A DNA stretch of 64,000 bases. It comes from Paragyromitra xinjiangensis (lineage: Eukaryota > Ascomycota > Pezizomycetes > Pezizales > Discinaceae). This document shows positions 58,801 through 64,000 of this stretch, in pieces (position 1 is the stretch's first letter; every line of letters begins with the position of its first letter). The position numbers and the translations under genes were made by a program. A model generated the notes under the pieces. That model was not told where the DNA came from. It ran no database searches and saw only the letters and a list, made by a program, of their open reading frames with translations. Location: the NCBI GenBank assembly GCA_038503065.1, contig JBCAMK010000001.1:3844001-3908000 (forward strand), written 5' to 3'.

Positions 58801-59089
58801 GGTTGAGTGCTTTAGCTTATACATGTTCGACTGTGTCGACAAGCTTCTTATGAAAAGTAGCAGCTTCGCCGGCACATAAGGTAGTGCGTAGGCTGCCACC
58901 GACTCTATAGTTTATTGGGTACGGTGTGAAAGGACTTGGATGATCTTAAATCGCCACTAGATACCGCCCGCGATAAGGATTGTGGTTCCATGACTAATTC
59001 CTCAAAGGTTGTTAATAGGAGAGCAAACTCTGGGTTCGAATCCTAGGATAAAGAAAACAGCTTGTAACTTACACTCGATGCATATAGTA
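55841..59089. other. Gene-poor region
   Basis: T-rich sequence just after the F-box gene (probable 3' untranslated region), then G-rich plus-strand sequence at 56366-57107 that gives long stop-free frames without motifs. Frames at 57449-57937 are also unsupported. A T-arm-like string (GGTTCGAATCC) at 59034-59044 lacks the rest of a tRNA. Confidence 0.4.
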
Positions 59090-59251
59090 CAACCGCCCTA
59101 TAGGAATTCGGGATATAAGAATATTCGCCTTATAATAATACGTAGCTTGGACCGGACAGGGATTAATTTCGTGCGTTAGTATTTTCTTATAAGGACATCT
59201 GCGTTATAAGAATAAGGCTCGCTCTAATTTCATATCCGTACAGGGCGGTTT
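59090..59251. mobile_element. Foldback MITE, 162 bp, TA-flanked
   Basis: The left end begins CAACCGCCCTATAGGAATTC; the right end, in reverse complement, begins AAACCGCCCTGTACGGATAT. TA dinucleotides flank both ends (59088-59089 and 59252-59253). Internal TTATAAG-type motifs repeat toward both ends. Length and layout match the element at 30538-30701, and both share CGCCCTATA near the terminus, although the outermost bases differ. There is no coding capacity. Confidence 0.65.
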
Positions 59252-62109
59252 TACGATATGCAAAATATACCGGGTGAAGCTGCTTGCGGGACGTCTTAGG
59301 ATGCAATGTGACTAAGCGTGCCAGGTATTCATAGTCTCCTAGACTAAAGCCTATCAAGTAGGATACGTGCAGCTGCCTAGACCAGGGATAGCTCGTAATG
59401 TACTTCTAAACTGTTTCGGGTACGTAGCATTCAAACATGAGCTTTTGCTGAAAGGGTTGGCTGGACTATTTCGAGAACGTCGAGAGCTACTTGGAGGTCA
59501 CGACTCTCGGTAAAAGTCTATATTAATGTGGGTTTCACCCCCTCCGTATCGGTGGGGCCTCGGGCAGGTTCCGATACCTAGAATAGCATGAATACTTTCA
59601 TGTCTCGCAATGCTGGCCGGTGCGTGTTAAGTACTGTCCCCTCCGCCGTGTTAGAGTTGTTTGGTGGGCTCAATGTAGTGCCCCGGCCACTATCGCTAGC
59701 GCATAACTTGCCCGACTGAAGACAATCAATGGGGTGTCACGATCAACTTACGCCCAACCTGTTAATGTTCAAATTAAACTTAGGAGCTGAGTAAAACTAA
59801 TAAGGTTGCCCTTTTCCCTTATCCGGTATTGAATTTTGTGGTTTTTATAATTTTTCCTCTCACTATAGGAGATATAGGAGCAATAGGAATGTTTGTGAAC
59901 GTTACCAGTTTCCAGGGGGCTTCGTAGTGTCATTTGGTAAATACTACCAAGCATCAGACTGTTTTTACCTGTCCGTGGCATCCGTACAATATGCAGACGA
60001 TACTTATGCCTACGAGTAGCAACTCTTTCGAATCCTTTATGCATATACCTGTCAGCCAGATAAAAACACCCAGAAGAGAGACTACATACCCCATAGAGAC
60101 CCATGAACAAATCTTGACTGTTCTGCTTTGGGCCGAATAGTTGTTGTATGGGCGGCCCTTTTGGCGTACTTTCACTACAGCCGTCGCTGAGGTATAATAT
60201 TCCGTTCTCGTATTGAACTTGACAATCTCCACCCCCAACTTTTCTGATTTTTAGTACAAGATCGGCGTAGTCAATATCAGGCGGTGGTCCACTAGCTCTA
60301 GTTTCAATGAAACTTTATTGCCCCTTGGTTTCCAATAGCAGGGTGCATATCTTGAAATTTGAGGGAAATTTTATGACCGAAGCACGTAAAGACTTCATCC
60401 AGTTTAGTGGTTAAACGGTTTCCTACCAGACCCTCAATACGTCTGTCGAAATAGCTCGAGATACCCCTTTTGGCGCAGATGATTTCTGTTCCGATTCGTG
60501 CGGTCGCACCAGCTCCGAGCATGGATTTTTGGAGAGAACATAATGCCGAGAGCCAAACATCCCGAGTGCTAGTAAGTCTTAATATTTGTTGATTCTTTAC
60601 CCAACAGTAAAATTAGATTCAATAAATCTTCTCTCCTGAATAGAAGTCTTGAAATATTGAGTTGCTAGCTGTTCATCCCTCACACCCTGATCCCTTGGTT
60701 TATGGCTTGGGTGCGGTCAGGGCTAGACACGAATATTGGCTCTGAGTAGTTCTATGTACCGTTACGCATGAGCTTTGGTCTCTGCAAGTGATGCAAACGA
60801 GTGAAGGTATCGTCAGAGGCGATTTATCAAAAGGTCCCATGTTATAAAGTATTTCCCTGTCGGCGGATTCGATACATGCCTGAAATTTGATGTGTTGGGA
60901 TAAATAGGAACTATAGAGCTGGTATAAGAGAAACCCAACGGGCTCAAATAGCAGAGATCCCGTCGAAAAATAGCTGAAAGACAGATAACCCTGTAATACT
61001 AAGTTCGCGCCCCCAAACCTAGCAACGCCGGTATTAGATAGTGTACGCATTGATAATGCGAAGTCCACAGCTCAATGCCGCCACTCGAGTTTCCGGAACA
61101 AGACCCGTGTATCTAGGCTGACATGTTAGCAGGCGAACAGCTTCTAGTCTAGCCTGTGGCTGATATTGACGCGATAACATTGAGAGATGGAATACTCTAT
61201 CAAGTAGATGAATATGAGCGGGAAACCTCCTATTGCACCACGGACTGAATGGGGCACGGCGCTCCTGATTAGGTGGCTGTTGTAAAAATTTCCCCATATC
61301 TTTGTGCATGATACAATGGATTGAGATAGATCTGTTGAAATGGATTTTATGGATGGATAAAGCTCGACGCGAACAGAAGGAAGTCACATTCGAATGTTTC
61401 CTGTAGTTCGAAATCTTTCTGAGTGATAGGGTTGATGGTCATGTTTGGATGTAAATAGGAAGAAACGAATGGGAATTTGGTCGTTTGTCTGAAGTCGTAT
61501 GGAGTGGAATGAGTTCTGCTGAATTTGTTGATGGAATGAAGATGGAGCGGGAGAGTGAAGAGTGGGGGAGAAGAGTGAGAGAAGAGTGGATAGTCGTTCC
61601 ATAGAATGTGTGCTAGCGGCGCAGTGCTGCATGGTGGCCTAGATCCCTTCTATGGTTGTGTAGTTCCACACTTCAAGAATGGACTAGGGGGAAATGCAAC
61701 GTCTATTTACGGCAGAGAGGATCGTGAAATGGTTGGAATCACGAAACGTCACTCGCTAGGCCTCCTCCATTAGCCAAGTGATCAGTTCATTAAGCGCTCC
61801 TCGAAATGTGCCCGTAAGAAATTTACATCTCATGAACATGCTTGTGATACATGTATCTTTGCTCGTTGAAATAATGTATTTATATTTGAGGAGCTCGAGC
61901 CCTTGAAGCTATTAGGTAAGAATATGTAATTTCGTTATGTGATGAACTTGATATGTGCCATGTTCGAGACTAAAAAGAATACGAGACCTCCTCTTGCCTG
62001 CCAAAGCATAACGATATTAGATGGCAGCAAAAGAGCCAATGATAGATCGAATATAACCGCAAATCCCGTTTTGAGGAAAGAAATTACCCAACTGCCCAGG
62101 AGAACCCAA
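59252..62109. other. Region with scattered degraded coding-like frames
   Basis: Apart from the minus-strand pieces noted at 59769-60700, this stretch has T/A-rich sequence and frames at 60700-61632 (-) without motifs. No intact gene is supported. Confidence 0.35.
59769..60700 (-). pseudogene. Unidentified degraded coding region
   Basis: Reading the minus strand across several frames gives short smooth segments in order: QYFKTSIQERRFIESNFTVG, DLLALGMFGSRHYVLSK, then PPPDIDYADLVLKIRKVGGG, CQVQYENGILYLSDGCSEST and QQLFGPKQNSQDLFMGLYG. Stops and frame changes separate them. They look like parts of one protein, but I do not recognise a family. It may be a decayed gene or transposon. Confidence 0.3.
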
Positions 62110-62754
62110 TTACTGGATATCCGCCTGCCTCGCCTTCTTCTTCCTCTTTACTGTTTTCACAACTGAAACCGCGGGCGCTTGTACTTCCGATACTTCAGAC
62201 ACAGATGCAGTAAGGCTTTCGTCCTTACCCGTGCCATCGCCCCCAGCTTCTCCACCCTCCACATTTCCCTCACCTCCCCCTTCCTCTTCTTCCTTGACAG
62301 GCACATGTTTCGCCCTCAGCACCGTCCTATCCCTTTCCCTCTCACCTCTCCTTTTCTCTTCAATCTTACTCAGATTCTGCCGTCTCTTGGCACCTGCCTC
62401 TAGTGCCCGCCGCTTCAGCTCTGCGACGTCACGTTGCTGCTGCGCCATTGCTGCTTTGAGGCGCGCAAGCTTCGATTCGTAGTGTGGGATTTGGGATAAG
62501 GTTGGGGCGATAGCGGTGTAGGAGGGGAGGGTAGAAAGCGTGCTAGAAGTTAGGTGGAGGGAGGTGAGGAGGGCAGTTTGTTCGTGTCTGGAGGAGGGGA
62601 GGAGAGGGGTTAGTGGGATAAACCCTGACGGAGAGATAGACGGATAAGGAAATAAACGAAGGGTCTATGGAGAGACAAACTCGAGCGAGCGAAGTTGTTC
62701 AGTAAGGTGGTCAACGGCCGCACGGGCCTGTCGAGAGATTGCATCGACCTCCAT
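62110..62754 (-). CDS. Small coiled-coil protein, SNAPIN/BLOC-1-like (tentative)
   Basis: Two exons (62681-62754 and 62110-62587) with a 93-nt intron give 183 aa. Exon 1 reads MEVDAISRQARAAVDHLTEQ, then LRSLE; exon 2 continues HEQTALLTSLHLTSSTLSTL, IPHYESKLARLKAAMAQQQR and DVAELKRRALEAGAKRRQ. The helix layout (first coiled coil, a Pro-containing PHY turn, second coiled coil ending in Arg-rich repeats) resembles SNAPIN-type subunits of the BLOC-1 endosomal sorting complex, but similarity is by pattern only. The tail is acidic and Gly-rich, then ends in a Lys-rich block (KTVKRKKKARQADIQ). The donor is GTTTGT, which is weak but keeps frame. The ATG at 62754 is the first in frame; an internal ATG at 62448 would lose the first coiled coil. 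Confidence 0.62.
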
Positions 62755-63489
62755 TTTTTCTTCTTCTTTCCTTCTTTCTTCCGCTGTTTCTTGTATTTAT
62801 GTTTTCGTTTCCGATATGCGATGCGCTCAAGACGCGATATCCACGATATGATGCGGACGTGAATGGTCAATATATGGCATTGAAGGATTTGCTGCGATGC
62901 GATGATGAGATGGATCTGCAAAGTAGGGAAAATGCGGGGAAATGGGCTAATTTGTTTAATCAGGAGCTTCTTTTTCTGTTGTTTGGCAGCTCCTCACATG
63001 GGAAGCGGAAACAACGGGATGGCCCCCACGCTGCCAACGGGTTGACGCAGATCTGTGGCGGAGATTGGTGCAGGGGTGAGATGAAGACACGAGCCACATG
63101 AACGCCTCGTTGGTGAGTGACTTTCTGTTGGATCTGGTTTTGGGGGGTGCTGTAAACAAGGGATGACAAACATACAGGGACGGGAACTAGATTGTTCCAG
63201 AAACAAATAAAAATAAACAGAAAAACTTGGAAACAACTGGTGATGGCATCAGCAGGGTGAGAAATGAGAAACAGGACTCGAAGAAATTAGGGAATAAGTA
63301 CTGCGAATGGGGTGATTCTGTAACACTTGTATGGGACGAAACGAATAAACCGGCGAAATGAGTTCGGGTGACTTTTGTTACCAAATGATGCAAACGTACG
63401 CTCCTTGGCACGTGTTGTTGATACCGTTCGGGTTTCATTGAAAGGTTCAACCCGGTCCAGCTCGTACCCGTCCTTTAGGTGAATCACCA
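62755..63489. other. Divergent intergenic region
   Basis: Promoter side of the SNAPIN-like gene. Begins with a T/C-rich stretch on the plus strand (62753-62790). Frames at 62739-63101 (+) and 62956-63487 (-) lack motifs. No gene is supported. Confidence 0.4.
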
Positions 63490-63605
63490 GCCTCCTTCCC
63501 CCCCCCAGCTGCTGCTATCCTACATCATCTCCCCACTGCCCCATGGTCTTCGTCCGTTCTTCCCATCTCTCTATCATCCCCATCATCACCACCATATATA
63601 CTCAG
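63490..63605 (+). promoter_or_regulatory. C/T-rich tract and TATATA box of the last gene
   Basis: A C/T-rich tract (about 63490-63590) is followed by CCATATATACTC at 63592-63603, about 145 bases before the ATG at 63744. This is a typical fungal core-promoter layout. Confidence 0.45.
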
Positions 63606-63743
63606 AATTTAGTCTCTAAGAAATAAATTATCTCTGCAGCTCACTATAAGTAGATCGGCACGGAAGATCCCACAAAGCTTAACCCACCAAGCCTATCGCT
63701 CACACAGATAACCACAGCCACCTGCAAGTACCAAATTTCAACC

Positions 63744-64000
63744 ATGCTTCAAAACCACGACGGAACCCCCGGTTCAACTCCCGTCTGGAACCCTCCTCCC
63801 CATCTTGAAGCCCGTTTCTCCCGTAAACGCCGTCGAAATGGCACGGGCACGCACTCCCCCTGTTCCCAGCCGCTGACTAACTCTTCCCTCGCCACTACCC
63901 GTCGCCAGCTCCTTCTCGACTCTCGCAAGTCGCTCCTCCGTCAACGTGCTGCGCACGTCGAGAGGGTCCGCCGTGCGCGTGCAAATAGTCATGAAGCTGT
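63744..64000 (+). CDS. Partial gene, Arg-rich N terminus, runs off the window
   Basis: Open from the ATG at 63744 to the window edge without a stop (85 codons). It begins MLQNHDGTPGSTPVWNPPPH, followed by a basic block (FSRKRRRNG) and an Arg/Ala/Leu-rich helical part (LLLDSRKSLLRQRAAHVERV, then RRARANSHEA). The CT tract and TATA box upstream support a real gene. The RKRRR block could be a nuclear signal. Not enough is present to name it. Confidence 0.6.
   Translation, partial: MLQNHDGTPGSTPVWNPPPHLEARFSRKRRRNGTGTHSPCSQPLTNSSLATTRRQLLLDSRKSLLRQRAAHVERVRRARANSHEA

Noticed and set aside
58970..59055. tRNA-like T-arm string GGTTCGAATCC
   Set aside because: The following bases have no complementary acceptor-stem partner upstream, and D and anticodon arms are not evident.

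Overview
The window is nuclear DNA of a filamentous ascomycete (Pezizomycotina). Protein-coding genes carry many short introns (41-251 nt, mostly 44-90) with GT donors, CTAAC/CTGAC-like branch sites and AG acceptors. Products are typical fungal ones: a Ptc5-type PP2C, a CIA30 protein, a GYPPQQ-tailed annexin, Sfm1, Yvh1, an HNH_2 protein and SPF45. Gene density is low, with many kilobases of apparently decayed sequence, short inverted-repeat elements and broken genes. A repeat-rich lineage such as Pezizomycetes would fit, but that is inference only.

Layout. 1-6 kb: nothing recognisable. 6.1-7.35 kb (-): a nearly complete YVH1 phosphatase gene with three lesions. 10.7-13.2 kb (+): a 752-aa C2H2 zinc-finger protein behind a long leader. 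17.2-18.9 kb (-): a 552-aa low-complexity protein of unknown function. 25.3-27.5 kb (-): a decayed polynucleotide kinase 3'-phosphatase. 28.1-29.2 kb (-): intact SFM1, with an 18-nt microexon. 30.5 kb and 59.1 kb: two TA-flanked foldback elements of 164 and 162 bp. 31.8-32.5 kb: a diverged tandem duplication. 33.6-35.5 kb (-): mitochondrial PP2C. 39.9-41.3 kb (+): HNH_2 nuclease-like protein. 42.5-43.6 kb (+): CIA30. 44.7-46.5 kb (+): peroxisomal acyl-CoA ligase. 46.9-48.7 kb (-): SPF45-type splicing factor. 49.4-50.0 kb (+): YCII-domain protein with a 15-nt microexon. 51.1-52.4 kb (-): annexin with a one-base frameshift. 54.3-55.8 kb (+): F-box-like protein with one in-frame stop. 62.1-62.75 kb (-): small coiled-coil, SNAPIN-like protein. 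63.7 kb to the edge (+): a partial gene.

The genes do not form a pathway or cluster. They are mostly housekeeping: mitochondrial PDH phosphatase, complex I assembly, peroxisomal CoA ligase, splicing, and ribosomal-protein methylation. The gene models were rebuilt by hand from frame, splice motifs and family resemblance, so exon edges at weak splice sites may be off by a few bases.

The most unusual signals are: (1) long exons between 33.6 and 55.8 kb start C-rich and end G-rich on the sense strand, and the pattern resets after introns; (2) two normally single-copy genes (YVH1 and PNK3P) are recognisable along their length but broken, while close neighbours are intact; (3) there are TA-flanked foldback elements and microexons.
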